DNA of 45,957 bases from assembly GCF_002614725.1 (NCBI RefSeq), contig NZ_MRZN01000020.1, positions 1 through 45,957 of the forward strand. Direction: 5' to 3'. Position 1 is the stretch's first letter, and the number at the start of each line of letters is the position of its first letter. The stretch is from Staphylococcus edaphicus. GTDB taxonomy: Bacteria; Bacillota; Bacilli; Staphylococcales; Staphylococcaceae. Below the pieces are notes generated by a model. That model did not search any database. It saw only the letters and a list, made by a program, of their open reading frames with translations, and was not told where the DNA came from. Position numbers and translations under genes: made by a program. Positions 26,446-36,588 of this stretch are shown here, in pieces.

Positions 26446-27261
26446 ATGGATTCAACAACACTTATCAACAATAAAGAAAGGGAACTTTATTTTTTAAAAC
26501 ATTTTCAACAAGCTGATTTTCATCTTGTCGACTTTAGTTTTATCGAATCATTGTCTTGGCAAACATTAACCAAAGATGATTTGCAACAAATGACTGAGCG
26601 AAGTTTCTGGCAACACGACCACCATATATTTGCATTACGTAATGATTTCACGGACCAATTATTACGCTATTATAGTAATTATCCGCCACGTTATCGAAAA
26701 GTAGCTTATTCAGGGCCTATTGTTCGTGATAATCATGTATATACACAATTAGGTATTGAACATTACAATCCAACTGTAACGGATATGCAAGCTGATTTTA
26801 TGGTCTTTTATGAATATATACAAAAATATCTGAACGATGATATCGATTTTGTTATTTTAGGACATTATCAACTCATCGATTTACTACTATCTACCAAAGA
26901 GCAAACAACGACTATTTTAAAACTAATACAAGAACGTAACATTTCAGAACTTTCATCTGAACTTGGTGCATCACATCCGCTTGTTCAGTTATTGACAACA
27001 AAAACAACTGAACAATTAGATTTACTAAGTCAATTGTTCCCATATAATCATCGTACAATACAAGCTTTACGTCGTTGGGAACAATGGTTTAAATCCTTAA
27101 ATGTAGAAGATATACATTTAGATATCACACCACAACCACCTCGTTCCTATTACAAAGGTGCATTTTTAAAATGTCATCTTAAAAAAAACAAATACCAACA
27201 ACTTACAGGTGGCTTTTACAAAGGAGATTTAGAAGGATTCGGACTGGGTTTTATATTATAA
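26446..27261 (+). CDS. hisZ: ATP phosphoribosyltransferase regulatory subunit
   Basis: 271 residues, a catalytic-core-like histidyl-tRNA synthetase paralogue, shorter than many HisZ. The class II synthetase-like stretch YRKVAYSGPIVRDN is near residue 86. HisZ forms an octamer with the short HisG and provides histidine feedback control. It is the first gene of the nine-gene his operon, and hisG follows after 18 nt. The C-terminal GGFYKGDLEGFGLGFIL is the family's end motif. Confidence 0.85.
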   Translation: MDSTTLINNKERELYFLKHFQQADFHLVDFSFIESLSWQTLTKDDLQQMTERSFWQHDHHIFALRNDFTDQLLRYYSNYPPRYRKVAYSGPIVRDNHVYTQLGIEHYNPTVTDMQADFMVFYEYIQKYLNDDIDFVILGHYQLIDLLLSTKEQTTTILKLIQERNISELSSELGASHPLVQLLTTKTTEQLDLLSQLFPYNHRTIQALRRWEQWFKSLNVEDIHLDITPQPPRSYYKGAFLKCHLKKNKYQQLTGGFYKGDLEGFGLGFIL

Positions 27262-27279
27262 CTAAAAGGAGCTTATATC

Positions 27280-27897
27280 ATGCTTACAGTGGCTATAGCC
27301 AAAGGACGTTTATTAAAAAGTTTTATCACTTATTTAAAACAAGTAAATGAACAACAGCTTGTAAATGCGTTAGCGTTAAGAGAACGCCAATTATTGATTT
27401 CTGTTGGTTCTATTCAATTTGTATTCGTTAAAGGAAGCGATGTCCCTATATATGTAGAACAAGGTGTAGCAGACGTTGGCATTGTCGGAAGTGATATTTT
27501 AGAAGAAGGGAATTATACAATAAATAATTTAGTGGATTTGCCTTTTGGAGATTGTCATTTTGCCTTAGCTGCTAAACCATCAACTTCAACATTTAATAAA
27601 GTAGCAACTTCATATGTTAAAACTGCCCGTGCTTATTTCGAATCAAAAGGCATAGATGTGGAACTAGTCAAACTATCTGGTTCCATCGAATTGGCCTGTC
27701 TCGTAGATATGGTTGATGGCATAGTCGATATTGTGCAGACGGGTACTACCTTAAAATCAAATGGATTAATCGAAAAGGAAACAATTAAAGCGATTAATGC
27801 AAAACTCATCACTAATAAGCAATCATATTTTAAAAAATCTTCCGAAATTGAATCATTTTTAAAAACACTGGAGGTATCACTCATTGATTGTAGATAA
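27280..27897 (+). CDS. hisG: ATP phosphoribosyltransferase, short form
   Basis: 205 residues, the short HisG lacking the C-terminal regulatory domain, which explains the need for HisZ. Words [36 protein letters not shown] and the PRPP loop [14 protein letters not shown] are typical. It catalyses the first step, joining ATP and PRPP. It overlaps hisD by 14 bases. AAAGGAG precedes the ATG. Confidence 0.93.
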   Translation: MLTVAIAKGRLLKSFITYLKQVNEQQLVNALALRERQLLISVGSIQFVFVKGSDVPIYVEQGVADVGIVGSDILEEGNYTINNLVDLPFGDCHFALAAKPSTSTFNKVATSYVKTARAYFESKGIDVELVKLSGSIELACLVDMVDGIVDIVQTGTTLKSNGLIEKETIKAINAKLITNKQSYFKKSSEIESFLKTLEVSLIDCR

Positions 27898-29155
27898 AAC
27901 TTTATTTTTAAAAAATTATATGAATCAATCTTCTTTGAATGAAGACTTATACCCAATCGTAAAAGATATTTGCGAAAATGTTAGACTTAATGGTGATCAA
28001 GCCCTTAAAAAATATAATCAACAGTTTGATAACGTAGACACGCCCAATTTAGAAATCACTTCTAACTCTCTAGAAATTGCCTATAATCAATTGGATAGTC
28101 ATTTACGCGATGCTTTACATCAAAGTCACGAACGCATCAAAGACTATCAAACATCTATTAAATGGACAAAACAACAAGGTACCTCAGAATGTTATGAATT
28201 ATATCACCCTTTAGAAAGCGTTGGCGTATATGTACCGGGTGGTAAAGCAAGTTATCCTTCTACCGTCTTAATGACGGTAACACTTGCCAAAGTAGCTGGT
28301 GTTAAAAATATAATCGTTGTCACGCCTCCTCAATTGAACGGCTTACCCGACATCGTATTAGCCGCATGTTATATTGCAGGCGTTGATAGTATTTATCAAG
28401 TTGGTGGCGCACAAAGTATTGCTGCTCTTGCCTATGGTACCGAAACAATACCGAAAGTAGATAAAATTGTCGGACCTGGTAATCAATTTGTTGCATATGC
28501 TAAAAAATATTTATTTGGCCAAGTAGGCATTGATCAAATAGCAGGACCAAGTGAAATTGCACTAATCATCGATGAAACTGCGGATTTAGATGCAATTACT
28601 TACGATATTTTTGCTCAAGCTGAACACGATGAGCTAGCAAGAACTTTTGTAATCAGTGAAAATAAGTCACTACTACAACGGCTCGAACAAAAAATCAAAC
28701 AATCATTAACTCAAATTAAACGACAATCTATTATACAAGCTAGTTTAGATCATCATCATTTTTTAATTCATGTAAATAATTTTAATGAAGCATGTGATGT
28801 AATGAATCTCATTGCACCAGAACATGCTTCCATCCAAACTGCTTCACCACGTGATTATGTAAATCATGTACGTTATGTCGGTGCGTTATTTTTAGGTCAT
28901 TATTCACCAGAGGTTATTGGTGATTATGTCGCTGGTCCAAGCCATGTATTACCTACCAATCAAACAGCTCGATTCACAAATGGATTATCGGTGAATGATT
29001 TTCTAACGCGTCACTCGGTCATCGATTTATCCAAAGCTACATTTGATAAAGTTGAATTGACTGCACGTAAATTAGCGCATGTTGAACAGTTATACAATCA
29101 TGAGCAATCTATAGAAATAAGAGCAATAAAGGAGTCTAATAATGATAAGAATTAA
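27884..29155 (+). CDS. hisD: Histidinol dehydrogenase
   Basis: 423 residues, starting with TTG inside the end of hisG; GGAGG lies nine bases before the TTG and no ATG is better placed. Words [46 protein letters not shown] and zinc-site [10 protein letters not shown] are clear. It oxidises histidinol to histidine in two NAD-dependent steps, the last of the pathway. The end overlaps hisC by 14 bases. Confidence 0.93.
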   Translation: MIVDKTLFLKNYMNQSSLNEDLYPIVKDICENVRLNGDQALKKYNQQFDNVDTPNLEITSNSLEIAYNQLDSHLRDALHQSHERIKDYQTSIKWTKQQGTSECYELYHPLESVGVYVPGGKASYPSTVLMTVTLAKVAGVKNIIVVTPPQLNGLPDIVLAACYIAGVDSIYQVGGAQSIAALAYGTETIPKVDKIVGPGNQFVAYAKKYLFGQVGIDQIAGPSEIALIIDETADLDAITYDIFAQAEHDELARTFVISENKSLLQRLEQKIKQSLTQIKRQSIIQASLDHHHFLIHVNNFNEACDVMNLIAPEHASIQTASPRDYVNHVRYVGALFLGHYSPEVIGDYVAGPSHVLPTNQTARFTNGLSVNDFLTRHSVIDLSKATFDKVELTARKLAHVEQLYNHEQSIEIRAIKESNNDKN

Positions 29156-30146
29156 CAAAAATGAAAGCCCTCTTCGTCCTTTAACAGCAGATCAACTTAC
29201 ATCAATTATTCAAAATGCTTCATTTAATTTTTATCCTGATGAGGAATATGAACGTTTTAAACAAGGTTATGCGCATTATTATAATCTATCAGCTGATCAA
29301 ATTATTGCAGGTAATGGATCAGATGAATTAATTCAAAAATTAATGCTCATTATGCCTGAAGGTCCTGCTTTAACACTTAATCCCGATTTCTTTATGTATC
29401 AAGCCTATGCAAATCAAGTCAATCGACCGATTGCATTTGTAGATGCTGATATCAATTTATCATTTAATTTGGAATCTATTTTAAGTCGCATTGAAGAAGT
29501 ACAACCTGCCTTCTTTATTATGAGTAATCCACATAATCCATCTGGAAAGCAGTATAGCATGACATTTTTGACTGCCATAGCCGATAAAATGAAAAGCATC
29601 GGAGGCTATTTTGTAATAGATGAAGCTTATTTAGACTTTGGAGATGCGTATACATTTGAATTGCAACCACATGTCATTCAAATGCGTACCCTTTCAAAGG
29701 CTTTTGGTATTGCTGGATTACGTTTAGGTGTGTTAATCAGTACGCCAGACACGATTCAACTGATACAAAGCATTGAACATCCATATCCCTTAAACACACT
29801 CACATTACACATCGCTATTTTTATGTTTGAGCATATTGACATGACACATCAATTTATTGATCATCAGCGTGTTTTGGCGATTAGATTACGTCAAATGTTT
29901 CTAGACAACGTCAACGATTTGATGATGGTCTTCCCTTCATCAACTAACTTTGTCTTAACCAAAGGGCCAGCTGCACAAAGTTTAGGACGATTCATTGAAG
30001 ATAACGGTTTCCTACCGAGACGTTATGAAGAACCAAATATGAATGAATACGTTCGCTATTCGATTGCTACAGACGAACAATTAGACCAATTAGAACAACT
30101 CATTAAATCATGGAGGTCTCAATATGATATTTCAAAAGAAGCGTAA
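29142..30146 (+). CDS. hisC: Histidinol-phosphate aminotransferase
   Basis: 334 residues, a compact class I/II aminotransferase. [13 protein letters not shown] at the start, SNPHNPSGKQ, VIDEAYLDFG and the PLP lysine in TLSKAFGIAGLRLG identify it. The NKNESP start is characteristic of HisC. Its ATG lies within hisD, and its end overlaps hisB by 23 bases. Confidence 0.92.
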   Translation: MIRINKNESPLRPLTADQLTSIIQNASFNFYPDEEYERFKQGYAHYYNLSADQIIAGNGSDELIQKLMLIMPEGPALTLNPDFFMYQAYANQVNRPIAFVDADINLSFNLESILSRIEEVQPAFFIMSNPHNPSGKQYSMTFLTAIADKMKSIGGYFVIDEAYLDFGDAYTFELQPHVIQMRTLSKAFGIAGLRLGVLISTPDTIQLIQSIEHPYPLNTLTLHIAIFMFEHIDMTHQFIDHQRVLAIRLRQMFLDNVNDLMMVFPSSTNFVLTKGPAAQSLGRFIEDNGFLPRRYEEPNMNEYVRYSIATDEQLDQLEQLIKSWRSQYDISKEA

Positions 30147-30702
30147 TACCGCTGAGACACAATTATCAATTCGTTTAGCTGATGACAGCCGGACAAGCGA
30201 AATTAACACGGGTGTTGGTTTCTTAAATCACATGCTCACGCTATTTACTTTTCATAGTGGACTATCAATTGTGATTGAAGCCAATGGAGATACTGATGTA
30301 GATGATCATCACGTAACTGAGGATATAGGTATTGTACTTGGCCAATTATTATTAGATATGATTCGAGAACGTCAATCTTTCCAAAGATATGGCGTTAGTT
30401 ATATTCCAATGGATGAAACGTTAGCACGTACGATCGTAGATATCAGTGGCCGACCTTATTTATCATTTAATGCTGATTTAAGTAAAGAAAAAGTAGGCAC
30501 GTTTGATACTGAATTAGTTGAAGAGTTTCTTCGTGCATTGGTAATTAATGCACGTCTAACTGCACATTTTGATTTACTTCGTGGTGGCAATACACATCAT
30601 GAAATTGAAGCAATATTCAAATCTTTTGCCCGTGCACTCAAGATGGCATTATCACAGACTGATAACGAAACGATACCTTCATCTAAGGGTGTGATTGAGT
30701 GA
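30124..30702 (+). CDS. hisB: Imidazoleglycerol-phosphate dehydratase
   Basis: 192 residues, monofunctional (no phosphatase domain). The two manganese-binding motifs are DVDDHHVTEDIG and HFDLLRGGNTHHEIEAIFK. GGAGG precedes the ATG, which lies inside hisC. A separate histidinol phosphatase is needed; none is in the operon. Confidence 0.93.
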   Translation: MIFQKKRNTAETQLSIRLADDSRTSEINTGVGFLNHMLTLFTFHSGLSIVIEANGDTDVDDHHVTEDIGIVLGQLLLDMIRERQSFQRYGVSYIPMDETLARTIVDISGRPYLSFNADLSKEKVGTFDTELVEEFLRALVINARLTAHFDLLRGGNTHHEIEAIFKSFARALKMALSQTDNETIPSSKGVIE

Positions 30703-31295
30703 TTGCTATTATTGATTACGGATTAGGCAATGTTAAAAACGTTCAACGCGCCGTACAGTTTTTGGGTTATGATGCGATATTAACGGATCAGTATAAAGAC
30801 ATTGTCAATGCAGATACTATTATCTTACCTGGTGTCGGTCATTTTAAGGATGCCATGCGAGCAATTAATGATCGCGGACTAGCGACGATTATCAAATCCA
30901 TTACAGATAAACCAGTTATTGGTATTTGTCTTGGTATGCAACTTTTCTATCATTGGAGTGCAGAAGGTGATGCTGAAGGCTTAAAACTTATTCCAGGAAA
31001 CATTGTTCCGATACAATCACCCTATCCCGTACCACATTTAGGATGGAATAATCTACTAAGTAAAAACACATCATTATTACATGATGTTTACTTTGTACAT
31101 GCTTACCAAGCTGAAATGTCAGAACATGTGATTGCATACGCAGCGTATGGTACTGATATACCTGCAATCGTTCAATTTAAAAATTATATAGGTATTCAAT
31201 TTCATCCAGAAAAAAGTGGTGAAACTGGATTAAAAATACTCAATCAAGCACTGAAAGGTGGATTTCAAAATGATCAAATTATGGCCGGCAATTGA
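30699..31295 (+). CDS. hisH: Imidazole glycerol phosphate synthase, glutaminase subunit
   Basis: 198 residues. GTG start overlapping the hisB stop (GTGA). The class I amidotransferase triad is the Cys in [10 protein letters not shown] and the His and Glu in IQFHPEKSG. It feeds ammonia to HisF. It overlaps hisA by 26 bases. Confidence 0.93.
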   Translation: MIAIIDYGLGNVKNVQRAVQFLGYDAILTDQYKDIVNADTIILPGVGHFKDAMRAINDRGLATIIKSITDKPVIGICLGMQLFYHWSAEGDAEGLKLIPGNIVPIQSPYPVPHLGWNNLLSKNTSLLHDVYFVHAYQAEMSEHVIAYAAYGTDIPAIVQFKNYIGIQFHPEKSGETGLKILNQALKGGFQNDQIMAGN

Positions 31296-31974
31296 TTTAA
31301 TTAACGCAACTAGTGTTCGACTGACTGAAGGTAAATATGATTCAGAAGTCAGAATGTCACGTAGTGCAGAAGAAAGTGTCACTTTTTACAATCAGTATCA
31401 ATGTGTAGATCGTATTCATATTGTTGATTTGCTCGGCGCCAAAAATAAAGTTTCAATTGAAAGTAACTATATCAACCATTTACGTACACTGACAGATAAG
31501 CACATGGAAGTTGGCGGTGGTATTAGAGATAAGCAAACAATTGAAGCCTATTTTGATCGAGGCATAGAATATTGCATCATTGGCACAAAAGGTATCGAAG
31601 ATTTGGAATGGTTGACACGCGTGACTAAAGCATTTCCTAATCGACTCTACCTATCAATCGATGCTTATCATAGACATGTAAAAATAAATGGCTGGGAACA
31701 AGATGCAGGTCTTGATATCTTTGATTTATTACGCCGTGTCGAACAACTACCTTTAGGTGGCATCATATATACAGATATTTCTAAAGACGGTAAGCTTGAA
31801 GGCCCTAATTTTGAAATTACACAACAATTAGTTGAATCAACTCAAAAATCCATTATCGCTTCTGGTGGTATACGTCATCAACAAGATTTAGCTCAATTAG
31901 AATCAATAGGCGTTACAGCAGCAATCGTTGGTAAGGCCGCCCACAATCCAACATTCTGGGAGGGGTTATCATGA
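31270..31974 (+). CDS. hisA: ProFAR isomerase
   Basis: 234 residues from the ATG at 31270, eight bases after AAAGGTGG; an upstream GTG in frame overlaps that site. A TIM barrel with the Asp in WPAIDLIN and the phosphate loops MEVGGGIRD and IIASGGIRH. It catalyses the Amadori rearrangement of ProFAR to PRFAR. Overlaps hisF by four bases. Confidence 0.92.
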   Translation: MIKLWPAIDLINATSVRLTEGKYDSEVRMSRSAEESVTFYNQYQCVDRIHIVDLLGAKNKVSIESNYINHLRTLTDKHMEVGGGIRDKQTIEAYFDRGIEYCIIGTKGIEDLEWLTRVTKAFPNRLYLSIDAYHRHVKINGWEQDAGLDIFDLLRRVEQLPLGGIIYTDISKDGKLEGPNFEITQQLVESTQKSIIASGGIRHQQDLAQLESIGVTAAIVGKAAHNPTFWEGLS

Positions 31975-32729
31975 TTAAAAAACGAATTATTCCATGCTTA
32001 GATGTTAAAGATGGTCGAGTTGTAAAAGGTATTCAGTTTAAAGGATTGCGTGACATTGGTAACCCGGTAGAATTTGCACTTTATTACAATGAACAAGGCG
32101 CTGACGAACTCGTTTTTTTAGATATTTCACGTACTGAAGCCGGTCATGATCTAGTACTTGATGTTATCTCAGAAACCGCAGAAAAGCTATTCATTCCTTT
32201 AACTGTTGGTGGTGGCATTTCAACCATCGATGACATCTCTCAATTATTAAACCATGGAGCCGATAAAGTTTCACTAAATTCAAGTGCGCTCAAAAACCCT
32301 ACTTTTATAAAGGAAGCCAGTGAAAAATTCGGTAGACAATGCATTTGCATTGCCATAGATAGCAACTACGATAGTGAATTAGATGATTATTTTTGCTATA
32401 CACATGGTGGTAAACAGCGCACAGATAAACGTGTTTATGACTGGGTTCAAGAAGTTGAAGCATTAGGCGCCGGAGAACTTCTGATTACAAGCATGACTCA
32501 TGATGGGATGAAACAAGGTTTTGATGTCTCACATTTACATGCCATTGAGCAGCTTGTCAATATACCAGTTATTGCTTCTGGAGGCGGCGGAAAGCCAGAT
32601 CACTTTGTTGATTTATTCAAGCAAACAAAGGTTTCTGCTGGACTTGCAGCAAGTATATTACATGATAAAGAAACGACAGTGAATCAAATTAAATCATCGA
32701 TGAAACAAGGAGGTATTCCAGTAAGATGA
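31971..32729 (+). CDS. hisF: Imidazole glycerol phosphate synthase, cyclase subunit
   Basis: 252 residues. A TIM barrel with catalytic Asp in [15 protein letters not shown], phosphate loop LTVGGGIST, and [11 protein letters not shown]. It forms the IGPS heterodimer with HisH, giving IGP and AICAR. Shares ATGA with both hisA before and hisIE after. Confidence 0.94.
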   Translation: MIKKRIIPCLDVKDGRVVKGIQFKGLRDIGNPVEFALYYNEQGADELVFLDISRTEAGHDLVLDVISETAEKLFIPLTVGGGISTIDDISQLLNHGADKVSLNSSALKNPTFIKEASEKFGRQCICIAIDSNYDSELDDYFCYTHGGKQRTDKRVYDWVQEVEALGAGELLITSMTHDGMKQGFDVSHLHAIEQLVNIPVIASGGGGKPDHFVDLFKQTKVSAGLAASILHDKETTVNQIKSSMKQGGIPVR

Positions 32730-33358
32730 CTACTCAACAACCTGATTTTAGTAAAGGTCTTGTACCAGCTGTGTTACAAGATGTCCATTCAAATCAAGTA
32801 CTTATGCTTGGGTATATGAATGAAGCCGCATATCAAAAAACACTTGATGAAGGAATTGTTACATTTTATTCTCGTTCAAAAAAACGTTTGTGGACTAAAG
32901 GTGAAGTCTCAGGACACACGCAAATCGTTAAACACATCCATCTAGATTGTGATCAAGATACATTGCTAATTGAAGTGCTTCCTAATGGACCAACCTGTCA
33001 TACTGGTAGTCAAAGTTGCTTTAATACCCCTGTACCTTTTAATGTTCAACAACTCGAACAAACGGTTGCATCAAGTGCTGAAAGTAATAAAGATAATTCT
33101 TATACACAATATTTATTAAAAGAAGGTCTTGAGAAAATAACGAAAAAATTTGGCGAAGAATCATTTGAAGTTGTGATTGGTGCAATGAAGCATGATATTG
33201 ATGAAGTGACTAATGAAACTGCCGATTTAATGTATCATCTTTTTGTATTATTACATGCTTTAAATATTAAATTTGAGGATGTTGAAAAGGTTTTAGAGCA
33301 ACGTCATCAAACTGCTAATAATTTTAAGGGTAAGCGGAGTAACATTGACAATTGGTAA
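32726..33358 (+). CDS. hisI: Phosphoribosyl-AMP cyclohydrolase / phosphoribosyl-ATP pyrophosphatase
   Basis: 210 residues, bifunctional (HisIE). The N-terminal cyclohydrolase has [26 protein letters not shown], and metal site [13 protein letters not shown] followed by GPTCHTG. The C-terminal pyrophosphatase is a MazG-like helical domain ([31 protein letters not shown]). It is the last gene of the his operon and a strong terminator follows. Confidence 0.94.
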   Translation: MTTQQPDFSKGLVPAVLQDVHSNQVLMLGYMNEAAYQKTLDEGIVTFYSRSKKRLWTKGEVSGHTQIVKHIHLDCDQDTLLIEVLPNGPTCHTGSQSCFNTPVPFNVQQLEQTVASSAESNKDNSYTQYLLKEGLEKITKKFGEESFEVVIGAMKHDIDEVTNETADLMYHLFVLLHALNIKFEDVEKVLEQRHQTANNFKGKRSNIDNW

Positions 33359-33364
33359 AAATAT

Positions 33365-33420
33365 AAGCGTAATGGTTATCAAATAAAATCATTTGGTAAC
33401 CATTACGCTTTTGTTTTTTA
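33365..33420. terminator. Bidirectional terminator of the his operon and fhuD-like gene
   Basis: A 14-bp stem AAGCGTAATGGTTA (33365-33378) / TAACCATTACGCTT (33397-33410), with inner CAAAT / ATTTG, is followed by TTGTTTTTT on the plus strand. It lies between convergent genes. Confidence 0.9.
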
Positions 33421-34329
33421 TTTATGTTTTAAAAGTTCTTCTTTAAATAATTCTGCTTGTTTTTCAACTGAAATTAAATCTGCATATATCGCTTCATTCA
33501 TAGAATAATAAATGACATTACCCTCTTGTACTGCTTTGTTATTTTTCCAAGTATTTGATTTCACAAAATCATTATTAGGTTTTTTGCCATCCTTTGTAGG
33601 AAGTAATAAATAGTCTCCAGAATAAGTGTTGAATTTCTCTTTTGGCACCTTCATGAATTTCTCTTTTGGCATAGCTTGTTTAGCTTTCGGGTCCTCTTTT
33701 AAATTGAAACCTTCATAAATAGCTTCACTTCCACGGCCGAATCTAGGACCAAATTGATAAATATCTTTCGCTTGAACATCCATTATTGAAAAAGTCTTAT
33801 CATTTCCAATTTCTTTTTTAATCTCTTCACCATCTTTAGCTAATTTTTCCGATAATTTATTAGCTTGTTTTTGCGCCTTAGCTTCTTTATTTACTAATTT
33901 CCCCATTTCAATATGTGTTTCTTTATAGTCCATGTCTTGTACTTTAATAGGAACTGTTGGTGCAATTTTAGCGAATTTTTTATTATTTTTATTTTCTTTA
34001 TATGTAATAATTAAATCCGGCTTTAATTTAGCAGCCGCTTCAACATTTTCTGGGTCTATTTTTTTCACTTTACTCATATCTAAATATTTAGAATTGGGAA
34101 ATACACTTGTAACTGCAATAGGTTTAACGCCTAACTTTTTAAAATTACCATAATTTGCGGTTAACACAAGTACTCTTTTCGGGTTCTTAGGTATTTTCAC
34201 TTTACTGCCATCATCTGTCGTATAGGTCTTGTTCCCCTTATTTTCTTTTGAATCTGAATCTTTATTACCGTTACTACATGCTACTAAAAATAATAACAAA
34301 CATAACATCAAACAAAATAACTTTTTCAA
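33418..34329 (-). CDS. FhuD-like siderophore-binding lipoprotein
   Basis: 303 residues from a TTG at 34329, eight bases after AAGAGG; starting there gives a textbook lipoprotein signal, with lipobox LVAC and cysteine 18. The in-frame ATG at 34347 would put charged residues in front and overlap the ribosome site. The mature part follows the iron-hydroxamate binding-protein layout: TDDGSKVKIPKNPKRVLVL, KLKPDLIITYKENK, and RFGRGSEAIYEGFNL, similar to staphylococcal FhuD1/FhuD2. Composition is very Lys-rich. No permease or ATPase genes adjoin it, so it would rely on a transporter encoded elsewhere. A Fur box lies just upstream. Confidence 0.85.
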   Translation of the reverse strand: MKKLFCLMLCLLLFLVACSNGNKDSDSKENKGNKTYTTDDGSKVKIPKNPKRVLVLTANYGNFKKLGVKPIAVTSVFPNSKYLDMSKVKKIDPENVEAAAKLKPDLIITYKENKNNKKFAKIAPTVPIKVQDMDYKETHIEMGKLVNKEAKAQKQANKLSEKLAKDGEEIKKEIGNDKTFSIMDVQAKDIYQFGPRFGRGSEAIYEGFNLKEDPKAKQAMPKEKFMKVPKEKFNTYSGDYLLLPTKDGKKPNNDFVKSNTWKNNKAVQEGNVIYYSMNEAIYADLISVEKQAELFKEELLKHK

Positions 34330-34365
34330 AATGATAACCTCTTCCATAGTTTATTACTACTATTT

Positions 34366-34384
34366 TAATCGAAAACGATTATCA
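34366..34384. promoter_or_regulatory. Fur box of the fhuD-like gene
   Basis: TAATCGAAAACGATTATCA reads on the minus strand as TGATAATCGTTTTCGATTA, close to the classic Fur 19-mer GATAATGATAATCATTATC (inverted TGATAAT-type arms). It sits 37-55 bp before the TTG start, over the expected promoter. Iron repression is therefore likely. Confidence 0.8.
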
Positions 34385-34505
34385 ATTGCAATGGAATTAA
34401 TTAAAATATTGAATTAATTTACCGATTAGATTTTATAAACAATTAATTTAGTTTATCTTTTTATTTTTATACTTTTGTTAATATATAATAAAGGAGTTGT
34501 TATTG

Positions 34506-34873
34506 ATGTTAAACCATTTTTTAGGTATTGATCATGTTCAGTTAGCTGCACCACCTAACCATGAATCTTTAGCAAGAGCTTTTTTTCCGAAAAGTTAGGC
34601 TTTAAAGAAATTGCTAAGCCATCAAATCTTGCCAAAAAAGGTGGTGTTTGGTTTCAAGTAGGTCAGCAACAATAGCATGTAGGCATGGAAGAAGATTTTA
34701 TTGCAGCCAAAAAAGCACACCCTGCCTTTTTAGTTCACAATGCTACAGACGTAAGAAAATCACTCGAAGCTCAAGAAATAGAAATTATATATGGAGATGA
34801 CCTTGAAGGTGCTGATCGCTTTTACATTTATGATCCATTTGGTAATAGAATTGAAATCATAGAATGGTTGTAA
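34506..34873 (+). pseudogene. Broken VOC-family (glyoxalase/bleomycin-resistance-like) gene
   Basis: An AAGGAG ribosome site precedes an ATG at 34506 that begins MLNHFLGIDHVQLAAPPNHE, a typical VOC first strand with its metal-ligand histidine. The frame stops after ARAFFPKS. The second frame picks up at once as SEKLGFKEIAKPSNLAKKGG and VWFQVGQQ, meets an in-frame TAG followed by HVGMEEDF, and then runs to RFYIYDPFGNRIEIIEWL. There are thus two lesions: a frameshift in the T7 run at about 34582-34588 and a nonsense codon at about 34673. The rest of the roughly 122-residue protein is intact, so decay is recent, or these are sequencing errors. Confidence 0.85.
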
Positions 34874-34901
34874 GACCCATATATTATCTTGGACGATAAA
34901 C

Positions 34902-34945
34902 AAAAAATGCCTTACACATACCAAATTGATGTAAAGGCATTTTTT
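34902..34945. terminator. Terminator hairpin after the VOC pseudogene
   Basis: AAAAAATGCCTTACA (34902-34916) pairs with TGTAAAGGCATTTTTT (34930-34945) with one bulge. T and A runs on both sides make it usable in either direction. Confidence 0.85.
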
Positions 34946-34973
34946 ATATTTTCATTAGTGGACAATGACCTCT

Positions 34974-35060
34974 TTAACACAATGTAAATCCTGTAGGTGT
35001 GATTGTGACGGCAGCACTAAATACAATCGGTCTGTTTCTATAATAATATTTATGTCTCAT
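34974..35060 (-). CDS. Possible 28-residue small protein
   Basis: An ATG at 35060 follows a purine-rich GGTAGGCGGTGGAA and opens a 28-codon frame starting MRHKYYYRNRPIVFSAA and ending TGFTLC. It is basic and aromatic at the start and mildly hydrophobic later. It lies 43 nt downstream of the GNAT gene on the same strand, after a 9-bp inverted repeat (35082-35104). I do not recognise it. It could be a real small gene, a gene fragment or chance. Confidence 0.3.
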   Translation of the reverse strand: MRHKYYYRNRPIVFSAAVTITPTGFTLC

Positions 35061-35103
35061 TTCCACCGCCTACCTTAATTTAAATTGATATAATGTATCA
35101 ATT

Positions 35104-35604
35104 TCATATTTCAAGGCACATGAGGTCCTCATCATAATATCTTTCACCATCAAATACTGATTTAGGTTCTCTCCCATAGCGTCGAAATCCTAAATTTTCA
35201 TATAAGCGAATTGCATTTATATTTTCAGTTAAAACACTCAAGCCTATGATTTTCACAACGCCACGTTCACTCACATCTTTAATGATATGTTGAATCAATT
35301 GTCCCGCAATACCTTGATGTCTGTATCTAGGATCGCAATACACGGTGACTAAATTACCCTTATGTTTCACTTTTTCCATTTTCTCACTATAAAATGTCGC
35401 TATGCAAATAAGTTCACCACTATCAAATGTACCTATCGTAAAATGTGTTTCACTTACTATTATGCGTTTTTTAAATGCTTCATCTGACAATGTCTTTTCA
35501 CGTTCATATGTCGATACAAAGCCTTTAGGATCAGTTTGCAATGATTTTAAACGTAACGCTTTATATTGCTTTACATCTTTTTCAGTTAAATATCGTATAT
35601 CCAT
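35104..35604 (-). CDS. GNAT-family N-acetyltransferase
   Basis: 166 residues from the ATG at 35604 (MDIRYLTEKDVKQYKAL); a TTG 10 codons upstream is also open but has no good ribosome site. The acetyl-CoA loop is YRHQGIAGQLIQHI (the R/QxxGxG/A pattern), preceded by strand LVTVYCDPRY. INAIRLYENLGFRRYGREP is the classic C-terminal motif B. Substrate unknown. Single gene. The stop lies within the inverted repeat AAATTGATA / TATCAATTT (35082-35104). Confidence 0.85.
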   Translation of the reverse strand: MDIRYLTEKDVKQYKALRLKSLQTDPKGFVSTYEREKTLSDEAFKKRIIVSETHFTIGTFDSGELICIATFYSEKMEKVKHKGNLVTVYCDPRYRHQGIAGQLIQHIIKDVSERGVVKIIGLSVLTENINAIRLYENLGFRRYGREPKSVFDGERYYDEDLMCLEI

Positions 35605-35692
35605 TTTGCCCACTTCTTTCACGTTTGAATTCAAATAAGCCCACTAACTACTAGTTTAACAATAGCATTTAAAGTTAATAATTTATTTATTC

Positions 35693-36397
35693 TTATACAG
35701 GTCTTACCGTAATTTCATTTACATTGACATGGCTTGGCTGTTGTAAAGCGTAAATTGCCGCTTCTGCAATATCCTTAGGATCGAGTTTTTTACGAGCGCC
35801 CCAATCTGTATCTCCACTTAATGGTGTATCAACCATTCCCGGAGAGATACTCGTTACACGCACGCCTGTTTTTGCCAATTCTTTTTCTAGACCTTGCGTT
35901 ATACTGTGTACCGCTGCTTTCGAAGCACTATATAAGGTGCTTTTTTTAGTAACTTCAAACCCCGAAATAGAAGCAATGTTAATAATATGGCCACTAGATT
36001 GGTTTAGAAAAGTAGGTAATACTGCGTTTATACCATATAATGTCCCTTTTATATTTACATCAATCATCGCATCCCATGATTCTACATCACCTTCAGTAAT
36101 TGCCGAAGATAACATTAAACCTGCGCTATTCACTAAAATATCTACTTGTCCAAATTTTTCTTTCGTTTTTTCAACTAATTGCGCTACTTCTTCTCTATGT
36201 GTAACATCCACAATCACTGTATCTACTATTGCTTGTTTAGTTTCTTGTATGCCCTTAGCCACTGTCGCTAATCGAGATTCATCACGCCCTGTTAAGACTA
36301 CTTTAACACCATATTCTGACAATGCTTCGGCTATACTTGCACCTATACCACTACTCGCACCTGTCACTATTGCGACTTTATCTTGTAATTCAACCAT
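35693..36397 (-). CDS. SDR-family oxidoreductase (YdfG-like)
   Basis: 234 residues, classical [11 protein letters not shown] near residue 13, basic [10 protein letters not shown] after the second strand (NADP preference), NSAG, the serine in NIASISG, and YSASKAAV with the catalytic Tyr and Lys. The protein ends at about 234 residues with VNEITVRPV, as in NADP-dependent 3-hydroxy-acid dehydrogenase-like SDRs. Substrate unknown. AAAGGA precedes the ATG. Single gene. Confidence 0.82.
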   Translation of the reverse strand: MVELQDKVAIVTGASSGIGASIAEALSEYGVKVVLTGRDESRLATVAKGIQETKQAIVDTVIVDVTHREEVAQLVEKTKEKFGQVDILVNSAGLMLSSAITEGDVESWDAMIDVNIKGTLYGINAVLPTFLNQSSGHIINIASISGFEVTKKSTLYSASKAAVHSITQGLEKELAKTGVRVTSISPGMVDTPLSGDTDWGARKKLDPKDIAEAAIYALQQPSHVNVNEITVRPV

Positions 36398-36588
36398 TCA
36401 TATCTTCCTTTCTACATTAACTTTTTAGTCATTTGTATAATTACCTATTTTCAGCCATTGTATCATGTTAATTTACTTTTTAAGAATTTTTGATTTTCAC
36501 CTTGTCATGATCAAAATTTAACTATAAAGTGGATGATAGATAGTGACGTATGCTTGTCATCTTTATTATAGGTTATAGGGGGGAAATC

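Noticed and set aside
34685..34873. Independent 62-residue VOC protein
   Set aside because: Its start has no ribosome site and the upstream reading frames supply the missing first half, so it is the tail of a broken gene.
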